Source: VBAU01 sp036005185
GTDB lineage: Bacteria > Bacteroidota > Bacteroidia > Chitinophagales > Chitinophagaceae
DNA: 64,000 nt
Assembly (NCBI GenBank): GCA_036005185.1
Contig: DASYQS010000038.1
Location: forward strand, 124,001 to 188,000
Reading direction: 5' to 3'
The notes under the pieces were generated by a model that searched no databases, was not told the DNA's origin, and saw only the letters and a list, made by a program, of their open reading frames with translations. The position numbers were made by a program, and so were the translations under genes. This document shows positions 36,723-45,354 of the stretch, in pieces. Position 1 is the stretch's first letter. Each line of letters opens with the position of its first letter.

Positions 36723-36874
36723 AAATTTCTATTTAACAGGGAAAGGGGATGAATATAATTTAGCTAAAACCAGGCCGAAAAGATTAATATAGAACCAGAA
36801 TCAAATTAGCTATTAATCAAAATTGTCAGCATGCATGACTTTTTGTAAGAAGATCGTATACTGATGGAATGAAC

Positions 36875-36905
36875 AAAAAAAAACCGCCTCGAATTCAAGG
36901 CGGTT
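36875..36905 (-). terminator. Terminator of the lipoprotein gene at 36.9 kb
   Basis: AACCGCCT (36882-36889) pairs with AGGCGGTT (36898-36905) around an 8-base loop. The minus strand continues with a nine-T run. It follows the stop at 36928 by about 22 bases. Confidence 0.85.
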
Positions 36906-36927
36906 AAAAATTTTTATTTGTCGCAAA

Positions 36928-37860
36928 TTAATAAGGCATTATGACAGTTATGCTGTTGCCATTCGGGCCTATAAAAACAACTTTGAAGTAATAATGACCT
37001 GTTCCGGGGCAAGAAGTAGGAGCACCACTTGCATCAAGGCCAAATGTTGCAGTAGCTGTAACCAGCGGCGTGGTATGTTTAACTTGACCGCTTACTAATC
37101 TGAAATTACAGTCCTGTCTGATTACCAAAGGTTGAATGATTGAGCTGACAAATGCATGGCCTAAACGATTTACTCCCCACTCAGCAATATTTGTTGTGCT
37201 GCCATCGGTATGCGTTCCGGTAGTTGTGATCACTACACCATTACTGTATGTGAACACACGCTGCTTTGCCACCTGCCATGTACGTTGTGTAGTATTGTCA
37301 AAGCTTATCGACATGTTGCTGCTAGTAATTGTATGAGTGATAGTTCCAAGAGTAGGCAAATTGATTAAAAGTCCGCCGCTCACATTGGTAAATGTTTGTG
37401 TACCATTAATCGTAATGCTTTTATTATCGCTAACACGGGTGATCTTTAAGTTTTGAAAAGATACTGTGAGCACTGCGCCGGCATCTTTCCAATGTACACC
37501 TTGTGCCATGGAAAGTACAACCACACCGGTACGTGTGCGGGCACCCCAGCAATTAGTACCATTATAAGTAATGGTCACCTTTCTCGGATTGCTTACGGTG
37601 TCATATACGACAGTTGCATCGCAGATAATAGTAGTTTGCCCCTGCTCATAACGACCTGAGAAATTAGTTGAGTTTTCCATTGCAAGATTCGCATCATTTG
37701 CAGTAGCCTCAACTTCAGATGAAAACATAGCTTGGTCATCGGATTGAATAGACGCTTCTTCTGTATTATCATTAGAAGGGCTGGTTTCTTTTTTACAAGA
37801 TGTAAGGATGGCAACCGCAAACAAGGTGGTTACCGACAAAAGAAGAATTTGTTTTTTCAT
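36928..37860 (-). CDS. Hypothetical lipoprotein, Thr/Ser-rich
   Basis: A 310-residue protein with a lipoprotein signal ending LTSCKKETSPSND. The mature part is rich in Thr, Asn, Ser and beta-forming residues (TQTFTNVSGGLLINLP, TTTGTHTDGSTTNIAEW), consistent with a beta-sheet surface or periplasmic lipoprotein. No catalytic motif or named domain is recognised. It is monocistronic, with its own terminator. Confidence 0.75.
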   Translation of the reverse strand: MKKQILLLSVTTLFAVAILTSCKKETSPSNDNTEEASIQSDDQAMFSSEVEATANDANLAMENSTNFSGRYEQGQTTIICDATVVYDTVSNPRKVTITYNGTNCWGARTRTGVVVLSMAQGVHWKDAGAVLTVSFQNLKITRVSDNKSITINGTQTFTNVSGGLLINLPTLGTITHTITSSNMSISFDNTTQRTWQVAKQRVFTYSNGVVITTTGTHTDGSTTNIAEWGVNRLGHAFVSSIIQPLVIRQDCNFRLVSGQVKHTTPLVTATATFGLDASGAPTSCPGTGHYYFKVVFIGPNGNSITVIMPY

Positions 37861-38141
37861 ATTGTCTGGATTGTTTTATTGGTAGCATAGACCTGAAACG
37901 ATATTTGAAGTTTAAAAGCTTGATTTTTTATTCAGATTCATGCATTATAATGGCTCACTAACGCCACCATTTTGCTTTTATTGCAGCTAACCTATTGGGA
38001 AATACACGATGGAGAAAGAGAAAGTTTACGATGGAATCAATTAATGCCTTTGCCTCCAAGCACATTTGTGATTATTTGTTATAAACAGTGCAGGAAACAC
38101 ACTAAAAAAATGAACTTGTATTTGATAAGGGTGACTCTCAG

Positions 38142-39119
38142 TTATTTTTTTGTAATCTCATCAATTAATTTCATTACAACAACTCCTTCTTCACCACTGC
38201 AGGGATTTGGTCCTTGATCCAAAAAATATTCTACCACTTTTTCAATCATTGGTTGTTGTACGTGTTGCAATATATCAAATGCAAAAACTTCAGGTTTACC
38301 ATCAATGATTACAGTAATTTCCCGCTGGTTAAAAAAACTAAAACTAATTTTTCCTTTTTCACCAAAAATTTCACAACTATCTTTTTCATCCTCATGTGAA
38401 ACATTAAAACACCACACACCATTGAACAACACACCATTTTTAAATAGAATATTCCCGGCTACTGTATCATCAGCAGTATACAAGCCTGCCTGATTTAATG
38501 AAATACCAGATGCTTTTTCAGGCTCACCAAAAAAATAATACATCAAACCGAATTGATGAGGAGCTAAATCATGAAATATGCCTCCCCCGGCTATACTTGG
38601 ATCAACTCTCCATACTGTTTTTGGAACGAGTTCTTGTTTGGAAAAGGATTGTTTATATAATTCAGATTTCACAAATCTTATATCCCCGATAACTTTTTTG
38701 TCCAATAACTGCTTTATTTTTTTAAAAACAGGTTGCGCACGGCGATAATGCGCTACTGATAATTTTATATTTCTTTCTTTAGCAGCATGGACCATTTTAT
38801 CTGCCGATACAGCGTTTAATGCCATCGGTTTTTCAACATACACAGGTTTGCCTGCCTGCAACGCCGCCATGGTATACTCTTCGTGCGAGGATGGTGGCGT
38901 GGCAACATACACAGCATTTACATCAGGATCGTTTATAAGTTTGTTCGCATCGGCATACCATTTTGGAACATTATGACGAAGCGCATAGTCTTTTGCTTTC
39001 TCTGCATCCCGACGCATAACGGCAATGAGTTGAGAATTTTTCACCTTGTTAAAAGCGGGGCCGCTTTTTACTTCGGTTACATCACCGCAGCCAATAATTC
39101 CCCAATTTATTTTTTCCAT
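38142..39119 (-). CDS. Gfo/Idh/MocA family NAD(P)-dependent sugar oxidoreductase (cytoplasmic)
   Basis: A 325-residue protein with Rossmann motif IGCGDVTEVK at the N-terminus and the family's YVEKPMALNA at about residues 93-102. HYRRAQPVFKKI follows, and FHDLAPHQFGLMYYFFG near residue 180 holds the substrate-binding histidine. Members oxidise or reduce sugars and inositols using NAD(P). It has no signal peptide. Downstream on the same strand come no further sugar genes; upstream lie an esterase and a ThuA protein. Confidence 0.92.
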   Translation of the reverse strand: MEKINWGIIGCGDVTEVKSGPAFNKVKNSQLIAVMRRDAEKAKDYALRHNVPKWYADANKLINDPDVNAVYVATPPSSHEEYTMAALQAGKPVYVEKPMALNAVSADKMVHAAKERNIKLSVAHYRRAQPVFKKIKQLLDKKVIGDIRFVKSELYKQSFSKQELVPKTVWRVDPSIAGGGIFHDLAPHQFGLMYYFFGEPEKASGISLNQAGLYTADDTVAGNILFKNGVLFNGVWCFNVSHEDEKDSCEIFGEKGKISFSFFNQREITVIIDGKPEVFAFDILQHVQQPMIEKVVEYFLDQGPNPCSGEEGVVVMKLIDEITKK

Positions 39120-39140
39120 GAAGGTCGATCAATTTATTTT

Positions 39141-40010
39141 TCATTTTTTATTCAACCACCCATTATCCTTTAGCCAATCAGTCAAGCGCTGCGGCCATGT
39201 TTTAATTGTATTTAAGGAAGAACGATTGCCCATATTGAATGCATGGTTACCTTGTGCATATAAATGTACTTCAACCGGCACTTTTGATTTGCGATGCATT
39301 GCTAACAATTTTACAATAGGCTCCGAGCAACATTCATCATCATTAGCTGCCAGCAAAAAACTATGCGGTGAATTTGACGGTACGGAATCGGGAACTGCCA
39401 GTGGGCCTGGATAAATTAAGATTTGAAAGGCGGGCCTTGCGTTCAATACATCAATTGCATCGGCATTTGTAAAATTTCTATCAGCGAAATGATACGACAC
39501 CCAGCCTGCTACTTCTCCTCCGGCGGAAAAACCCATTACTCCAATTCTAGCAGTATCAACATTAAAATCTTTTGCGCGACTGCGTACCAAACGCATAGCC
39601 CGAAAAATATCCTCTTTTACATGTTCTGGCTTGTATGGTGAATTCTCTTCCCTGAATAAACGATATTTTAAAACAAACGCTGCTACACCAATACTGTTAA
39701 GAAATTTGGCTGCATCCCTTCCCTCGGAGTTAAAAACTAATTGACTATGACCTCCTCCCGGACAAACCACCACGGCCGCGCCTATTGCTATTTCCTTTGG
39801 CGGGAGAAAAACTGTGAGAGAGGGGTTATGTATATTTTTTACCCACCAGTCCTTTGCCTGTTCTTTTTCATTTTTTCTGCTTTCAAAACCTGGCGCCCCC
39901 TTTTGCCATAAAGGAATTACGATTGAACTGTCTTGAGCAAAAACAACAGCGGACAAAAGAAATGCAATAGAAAGTGTAAATGAATAATGATAAAAAATTT
40001 TGCGAATCAT
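39141..40010 (-). CDS. Secreted alpha/beta hydrolase (esterase, BD-FAE-like)
   Basis: A 289-residue protein with signal peptide ending LLSAVVFAQ. Motifs are VVCPGGGHSQL (oxyanion HGGG-like segment), MGFSAGGEVAG (nucleophile Ser in GxSxG) and NHAFNMG with the C-terminal catalytic His. This form occurs in bifunctional carbohydrate esterase/feruloyl esterase-like enzymes that remove acyl groups from plant polysaccharides. It lies 21 bases from the oxidoreductase start and 27 bases from the ThuA stop, suggesting one transcript. Confidence 0.88.
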   Translation of the reverse strand: MIRKIFYHYSFTLSIAFLLSAVVFAQDSSIVIPLWQKGAPGFESRKNEKEQAKDWWVKNIHNPSLTVFLPPKEIAIGAAVVVCPGGGHSQLVFNSEGRDAAKFLNSIGVAAFVLKYRLFREENSPYKPEHVKEDIFRAMRLVRSRAKDFNVDTARIGVMGFSAGGEVAGWVSYHFADRNFTNADAIDVLNARPAFQILIYPGPLAVPDSVPSNSPHSFLLAANDDECCSEPIVKLLAMHRKSKVPVEVHLYAQGNHAFNMGNRSSLNTIKTWPQRLTDWLKDNGWLNKK

Positions 40011-40036
40011 ATTAGCAGTAGGTTAAAGCGTGAACA

Positions 40037-40792
40037 TTATTTTTTTCCCGTAGCAGCCCAAAGAATACCAGCATATAAATGATTTAGGAAAGCTTGGTCA
40101 CTAAAAACTGTCGGTAAATGGCCAAGAGCAGTGTAAAAAGAGCGGCCTCCATCGTAATCGTGATACCAGGCCAACGGATGCATTTGCCCCATTCCCTGCC
40201 CTTTCTTTGTACCCCAGTTTACTTTTGGGTTATATGTTGATTCATCAACTCCCAAAATATAATGCAGGCCAGAGATCTTTTCGGGGCCAAATTCATACCA
40301 CTCATCTGTCCATAATTTTTCATTGGCAAAACCTTGAAGTCCCGGAAATTTGTCGTCTAAAACTTTCAATTTGGCCGTTTGCACGACTGGGTGTATTTGA
40401 AACATCCTTCCTACAAGCTTAGTATACCATTCCCAATCGTATTCTGTATCCGAAGCGCTATGGATACCGACATAGCCTTTTCCTGATTGAATAAATCTTT
40501 CCATTGTTTTTTGCTGGGCCGAATCAAAAATATCACCTGTTGTATTTAAAAATATTACAACCTGAAATTGTTCTAGAAATTTATCATTGAAACTATTTGG
40601 GTCCTCGAATAGCACAACGTCAAAAAAATTTTTTACAGCTAGTTCTTTAATGGCTAGAACCCCATAATGCAGTGATTCGTGATGCCATCCTCTAGTTGTA
40701 GTGACCAGTAAAGCTTTGAATTGTTTTTGTGCTGAAGCACTGAAGATGAAAAATACAGGCGCAACAAGAAAAGATAAAAGTTTAGGGTTCAT
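40037..40792 (-). CDS. Secreted ThuA-domain protein
   Basis: ATG 40792 gives MNPKLLSFLVAPVFFIFSASAQ, a signal peptide, and 251 residues. The ThuA-like class I glutamine amidotransferase fold is indicated by KALLVTTTRGWHHESL, VVIFLNTTGDIFD, GKGYVGIHSASDTEYDWEWY and PLAWYHDYDGGRSFYTALGH. ThuA domains occur in trehalose and 3-keto-sugar utilisation loci and their reaction is still poorly defined. It neighbours an esterase and an oxidoreductase on the same strand. Confidence 0.92.
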   Translation of the reverse strand: MNPKLLSFLVAPVFFIFSASAQKQFKALLVTTTRGWHHESLHYGVLAIKELAVKNFFDVVLFEDPNSFNDKFLEQFQVVIFLNTTGDIFDSAQQKTMERFIQSGKGYVGIHSASDTEYDWEWYTKLVGRMFQIHPVVQTAKLKVLDDKFPGLQGFANEKLWTDEWYEFGPEKISGLHYILGVDESTYNPKVNWGTKKGQGMGQMHPLAWYHDYDGGRSFYTALGHLPTVFSDQAFLNHLYAGILWAATGKK

Positions 40793-40932
40793 TTTTTTAA
40801 ATTTTTGACATAGAATGAAGTTAATAAATATTTGATAGGACATTTACTATATGACATCCTTCAAAGGCAACGAAAAACTGAAATTAGCCGATAACTCAAC
40901 TAAGTTTCATGTTTATTTATTAAATTCAGGTT

Positions 40933-42894
40933 GTGAGAAATTTTGAATCCTTTTATAAAAATAAAAGGCGGGTTATCCGTTTCATTTCAAAATTATTATT
41001 GCCTTACCTTACATGTTTGTGTTTCATATCCCACTCTCAAGAATGCCCTCCAAATATTGATTTTGAAACCGGCACATTTAATAATTGGTCATGCTATATT
41101 GGCGGCACTGCGGCCGTAAATGGTCAAAATGTAATCACACTTTATGCTTCGGGCCCAACTCCAAACCGCCATACAATGTACACAGCTCCCTCTTCAGAAC
41201 TTGATCCATATGGAGGCTTTTCTGTAAATTGCCCCAATGGCAGCGGACATTCTATCAGACTAGGAAATAATTTACCAGGCACAGAGGCTGAAGGAGTATC
41301 TTATGAATTCACTATTCCTGCAAATCGGAATGTTTATTCAATTATTTATCACTATGCAGTCGTGTTTCAAGACCCAAATCACCGGCCGGAGGAGCAGCCA
41401 AGAATGGAAATTGAAATCACCAATGTAACTGACAACACAATCATCGATTGCTCATCTTTTACGTTTATTCCGTACGGCACGCTTTTACCCGGATTTTTTG
41501 AATCACCTAACCCCGGTGGCGATACACCAGTATGGTGCAAGGATTGGTCGGCTGTTTCTATTAACTTGGATGGAATGGCAGGAAAAACCATCCGGCTTTT
41601 TTTTAAAACTGCTGACTGCACTTTCAGAAGACATTTTGGGTATGCATATATTGATGTAAACTCTGAGTGCAGTGATGAGTTTGTTGGCGCCAAGTTTTGC
41701 CCCGATGATACCGCTATAAATGTAACAGCACCATATGGCTATCAAAGTTATACTTGGTATAACAATAATTTTAGCCAGGTGCTCGGCTCACAACAAACGA
41801 TCAGATTTTCCCCACCCCCCTCTGTGGGCACAACCATTGCTGTACAAGTGGTGCCTTATAATGGCTACGGTTGTCTCGATACTTTATATGCCCTCCTCGT
41901 GGACTCTTTAACAGTGGACGCCAATGCTGGACGTGACACCGTTTCATGTAATCGTGATCCTGTTCTTATTGGTGCCAACTCAAAACCCGGCTTAGTTTAC
42001 AGTTGGAGCCCCACTGCAGGATTAAACAATCCTTCTATCTCCAATCCTTTAGCCAGCCCGGATATAACAACCACTTATGTGCTTTCAACCCGGCACGATG
42101 GAGGGGGGTGCCTCGATACAGACACGGTAGTTGTTAGGGCCGCGGTGATCGATGATTCATTGGGACTAAAAGGAAAAACGATATATTGTTTTGGCAGCGG
42201 CGATAGTACCATACTAACTGTTCAGCCATCAGATAGCATTCAGTGGTTCAAAAATAATATTGCTATAAATGGAGCCGATCAACCTCAGTACAGGGCAACA
42301 CAAAGCGGCACTTACTATGCTATGCTTTTTAATAAATTGGGCTGCAGCGCAACTACTGAAAGACAGGATGTGATCATTGAAAAACCAAGACCAGGAACTA
42401 CTTACCCTGTGGAATACGCGATCACTGATTTGCCCATTACACTGCAAGCCAGGCAATTTGGTACATCTGCTTTATGGACCCCCGGCTTTCACTTAAATAA
42501 CACTTCAAGCTATAATCCGGTATTTATCAGCAACGAAGATCAGTTATATACCATAGAAATAAAAACGGCGGCAGGGTGCGTAACGGTCGATACACAAATG
42601 GTAAAAATTGTTTCGCATGCAGATATATATGTGCCCACTGCTTTTACTCCTAATAATGACGGCTTGAATGAATTGTTGCGTCCAACACTAATGGGCATTA
42701 AAGAGCTTCGCTATTTCAGAGTCTATAATCGCTGGGGCCAGTTATTGTATGAAACAAAAAATGAAAGGCAGGGATGGGATGGTATCTTTAAAGGTGCTCC
42801 TTTGCCAACACAAGTTGTTGTTTGGATTGCAGAAGGCCTTGGAGTGGATGGAAGAACTTATACACGAAAAGGAACAAGCGCTTTAGTGAGATAA
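40933..42894 (+). CDS. Gliding-motility-associated C-terminal domain protein (T9SS type B, CHU_C)
   Basis: A 653-residue secreted protein starting at GTG 40933; the signal peptide ends around CFISHSQ. The N-terminal region (about 40-245) looks like a carbohydrate- or adhesion-type beta-sandwich. The middle has PKD/Ig-like repeats (ANAGRDTVSCNRDPVLIGA). The C-terminus is the type B sorting domain (ADIYVPTAFTPNNDGLNELL, YFRVYNRWGQLLYETKNERQ, GWDGIFKG). It is probably surface-attached. The next gene begins 1 base after its stop codon. Confidence 0.92.
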   Translation: MRNFESFYKNKRRVIRFISKLLLPYLTCLCFISHSQECPPNIDFETGTFNNWSCYIGGTAAVNGQNVITLYASGPTPNRHTMYTAPSSELDPYGGFSVNCPNGSGHSIRLGNNLPGTEAEGVSYEFTIPANRNVYSIIYHYAVVFQDPNHRPEEQPRMEIEITNVTDNTIIDCSSFTFIPYGTLLPGFFESPNPGGDTPVWCKDWSAVSINLDGMAGKTIRLFFKTADCTFRRHFGYAYIDVNSECSDEFVGAKFCPDDTAINVTAPYGYQSYTWYNNNFSQVLGSQQTIRFSPPPSVGTTIAVQVVPYNGYGCLDTLYALLVDSLTVDANAGRDTVSCNRDPVLIGANSKPGLVYSWSPTAGLNNPSISNPLASPDITTTYVLSTRHDGGGCLDTDTVVVRAAVIDDSLGLKGKTIYCFGSGDSTILTVQPSDSIQWFKNNIAINGADQPQYRATQSGTYYAMLFNKLGCSATTERQDVIIEKPRPGTTYPVEYAITDLPITLQARQFGTSALWTPGFHLNNTSSYNPVFISNEDQLYTIEIKTAAGCVTVDTQMVKIVSHADIYVPTAFTPNNDGLNELLRPTLMGIKELRYFRVYNRWGQLLYETKNERQGWDGIFKGAPLPTQVVVWIAEGLGVDGRTYTRKGTSALVR

Positions 42895-42895
42895 T

Positions 42896-43930
42896 ATGAA
42901 ATCAACCGCTCTAACTCTGATATTTGCAAGCGTAACGATTTTATCGTGTCATTCTCAGATAAACAATAAACAAACATCTGAAATAAACGTTGCGGCTGGC
43001 AAATTCCTCGTAGCCCTTTCTTCCCAGCAAAAGCAAATAACTCAATTCCGTTTTGAAGAAGATGAACGTTACAACTGGCACTTTATTCCCAAAAACCGCA
43101 AAGGTATTGCCATAAAAGATCTGAATTCAACACAGCGAAAAACCTTCATCGATCTGTTACATGCTTCTTTAGGCGATACAGGCTTTCAAAAAACCAATGC
43201 CATTGTACAGTTAGAAGATATTTTAAGAATTGTAGAAAACCGACCTGCAAACGATGAATACCGTAATGCCGGCAAATATTACATTTCAATATTCGGAAAC
43301 CCGTTAACTGATTCAATATGGGGATGGAGATTTGAAGGTCATCATATTTCTCTCAATTTTTCTTTGAATAACAATCGTCTTGTTTCAGCAACCCCTAATT
43401 TTTTAGGCGCCAATCCGGCTGTTGTCCTCAATGGCCCGGAAAAAGGTAAGCAAATATTGAAAGATGAAACTGAGCTTGGTTTTGAATTATTGCATTCACT
43501 CGATTCCAGACAAAAGGAAAAAGCAATTATTAACGTTGAAGCTCCTGCCGACATCATTACTGGTGCTAGCCGTAAGGCTATCATTGATGACTCAAGGGGA
43601 ATTTTGTATCATGAACTAAACGGAGAACAACAAAAGGTCTTTATGCAATTGCTCAGCATTTATATTCACCGTTATACACGGTTATTTGCCATGGATATGA
43701 TGAATGAAATAATGTCGGCAGGTTTGAACAATTTGTTATTTGCATGGGCTGGAGAACAACAAATCGGTCTTGGTCATCCTCATTACTACAGAATAAAAGG
43801 CCCAACAATTATAATTGAATATGACAATACACAGAACAATGCCAACCATGTTCACACGGTTGTGCGGGATTTAAAAAATGATTTCGGGGGTGATGAGTTA
43901 TTAGAACATTATAAGCAAAACAAACATTGA
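42896..43930 (+). CDS. DUF3500 family protein, exported
   Basis: 344 residues with signal MKSTALTLIFASVTILSC; the Cys suggests a lipoprotein. DUF3500 signatures: FRFEEDERYNWHFIPKNRKG, RKTFIDLLHASLG, WGWRFEGHHISLNFSL, LGHPHYYRIKGPTIIIEYDN and NHVHTVVRDLKNDFGGD. The His-rich conserved C-terminus may bind a metal, which is an inference. It starts one base after the CHU_C gene (TAATATG) and must be in the same operon. The family's function is unknown. Confidence 0.9.
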   Translation: MKSTALTLIFASVTILSCHSQINNKQTSEINVAAGKFLVALSSQQKQITQFRFEEDERYNWHFIPKNRKGIAIKDLNSTQRKTFIDLLHASLGDTGFQKTNAIVQLEDILRIVENRPANDEYRNAGKYYISIFGNPLTDSIWGWRFEGHHISLNFSLNNNRLVSATPNFLGANPAVVLNGPEKGKQILKDETELGFELLHSLDSRQKEKAIINVEAPADIITGASRKAIIDDSRGILYHELNGEQQKVFMQLLSIYIHRYTRLFAMDMMNEIMSAGLNNLLFAWAGEQQIGLGHPHYYRIKGPTIIIEYDNTQNNANHVHTVVRDLKNDFGGDELLEHYKQNKH

Positions 43931-43955
43931 GAGTTGCTTTTTTGATACATAAAAT

Positions 43956-45269
43956 TTACACCTTTGGCTCCCACCCTTTCTCATAGCTTCTTCTCCATAA
44001 TGCCATTGCTGCATTGTTATTTTTTATGTGACCGCTTGCTGCATCGCAATGTAAAGTTGTGCCAGTACGCTGAGCTATGTTTGCAAGATGACAAAGCAAA
44101 ATGCTTTTATGGGCTTCATCCATAGGTGAATTTAGTTTTGCTTCTCCTTTGATTGATTTAATGAAATTGTCAAAATGAAAAAAATCAAGATTGCCACTTG
44201 CGCTTACGGGGTTATTGGGATCAGGCTTTACATCTGATTTCATTTCTCTGAGCAATTTATTATTTGTATCAAATATTTTGTAATCATCACCTCCGCCATT
44301 TATCAGCGTTCCTTTATCACCATAAATAATAAATCCTCTTCCCGAACCTTCTACCGGATTGTTATTGCAACTTCTGCTTTCCCAGGCTATGGTTGCCTTA
44401 TTGCCAAATTCAAAACTTGCTGTTTGCGTATCAGGAGTTTGCCAATCATCTTTAAATGCATAGCGACCTCCCGCTGAAGTACATTTTGTAGGATAATCAA
44501 CTCCTAAAAACCAGCGGCAGCAATCAATTTCATGGGTTCCGTTATTGCACGATTCACCTGTGCCCCAATGCCAGAACCAATGCCAGTTGTAATGAACCAA
44601 GTTGTCTTGATAATCTTTTCGTGGTGCCGGGCCTTGCCATAATTCAAAATCCAAAGTTGCAGGCACGGGAATTTTTTTACCGAAACCAATTGATTTTCGA
44701 TTATTCGTGTACCAGCATTTTCCAAAATAAGCGTTACCCAATAACCCATCATGAACTTCTTTTACTATCGCCGTTAAGTTGGGGAATGACCGACGCTGAT
44801 TGCCCATTTGAATTTGCTTACCATATTTTTTCATGGCTTGGATCATCAATTCTCCTTCATGAGGATTATGACCACAAGGTTTTTCTACATACACATGCTT
44901 TCCGTGCGATACAGCTAAAATGGCTGCAGGCGCATGCCAATGGTCTGGTGTGGCAATGACTAAAGCATCGAAATCACTTTGAGCTACGAGCTTACGGATA
45001 TCTTTTACAATGGTGGGCTTTTTGGGTACATCTTTCAAAGCATCTAATCCATTCCGGATAGCTTTTTCTTCCACATCGCAGAGGTAAGCCACTTCAACAT
45101 TCGGTAAGCTTGCAAATGATTTTGCAAGATAAGCTCCCCGGCTATTTACTCCCATGGCTGCAACAATTACCTTATTGCTTGGTGCATTTTTTCCAAACAC
45201 AGGAAAATTTAGAATGGTTACGCCTGCAGTAGCAATGCCTGCATCTTTGATAAATTTTCTTCGATGCAT
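43956..45269 (-). CDS. Tat-exported Gfo/Idh/MocA family oxidoreductase
   Basis: A 437-residue protein whose N-terminus MHRRKFIKDAGIATAGVT is a twin-arginine signal (RRKFIK). The Rossmann part begins KVIVAAMGVNSRGAYL; VYVEKPCGHNPHEGELM and IQMGNQRRSFP follow. The segment WHWFWHWGTGESCNNGTHEID is typical of the periplasmic glycoside-3-oxidoreductase-like subgroup found in Bacteroidota. These oxidise sugars to 3-keto derivatives outside the cytoplasm. The DUF1080 gene lies next to it on the same strand, supporting a shared pathway. Confidence 0.93.
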   Translation of the reverse strand: MHRRKFIKDAGIATAGVTILNFPVFGKNAPSNKVIVAAMGVNSRGAYLAKSFASLPNVEVAYLCDVEEKAIRNGLDALKDVPKKPTIVKDIRKLVAQSDFDALVIATPDHWHAPAAILAVSHGKHVYVEKPCGHNPHEGELMIQAMKKYGKQIQMGNQRRSFPNLTAIVKEVHDGLLGNAYFGKCWYTNNRKSIGFGKKIPVPATLDFELWQGPAPRKDYQDNLVHYNWHWFWHWGTGESCNNGTHEIDCCRWFLGVDYPTKCTSAGGRYAFKDDWQTPDTQTASFEFGNKATIAWESRSCNNNPVEGSGRGFIIYGDKGTLINGGGDDYKIFDTNNKLLREMKSDVKPDPNNPVSASGNLDFFHFDNFIKSIKGEAKLNSPMDEAHKSILLCHLANIAQRTGTTLHCDAASGHIKNNNAAMALWRRSYEKGWEPKV

Positions 45270-45326
45270 CTTATGGTTTTTGGTTTATGTGTTTATAAGA
45301 TCAATACCAAGCTACATACATTATTA

Positions 45327-45354
45327 ATTATTCATTACTCATTATTCATTACTT
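45327..45354. repeat. 14-bp tandem micro-repeat
   Basis: ATTATTCATTACTC (45327-45340) is followed by ATTATTCATTACTT (45341-45354). It overlaps the stop codon of the DUF1080 gene. Confidence 0.75.

Noticed and set aside
37972..38217. 81-codon plus-strand ORF
   Set aside because: It runs antisense into the Gfo/Idh/MocA gene and has no domain or signal.
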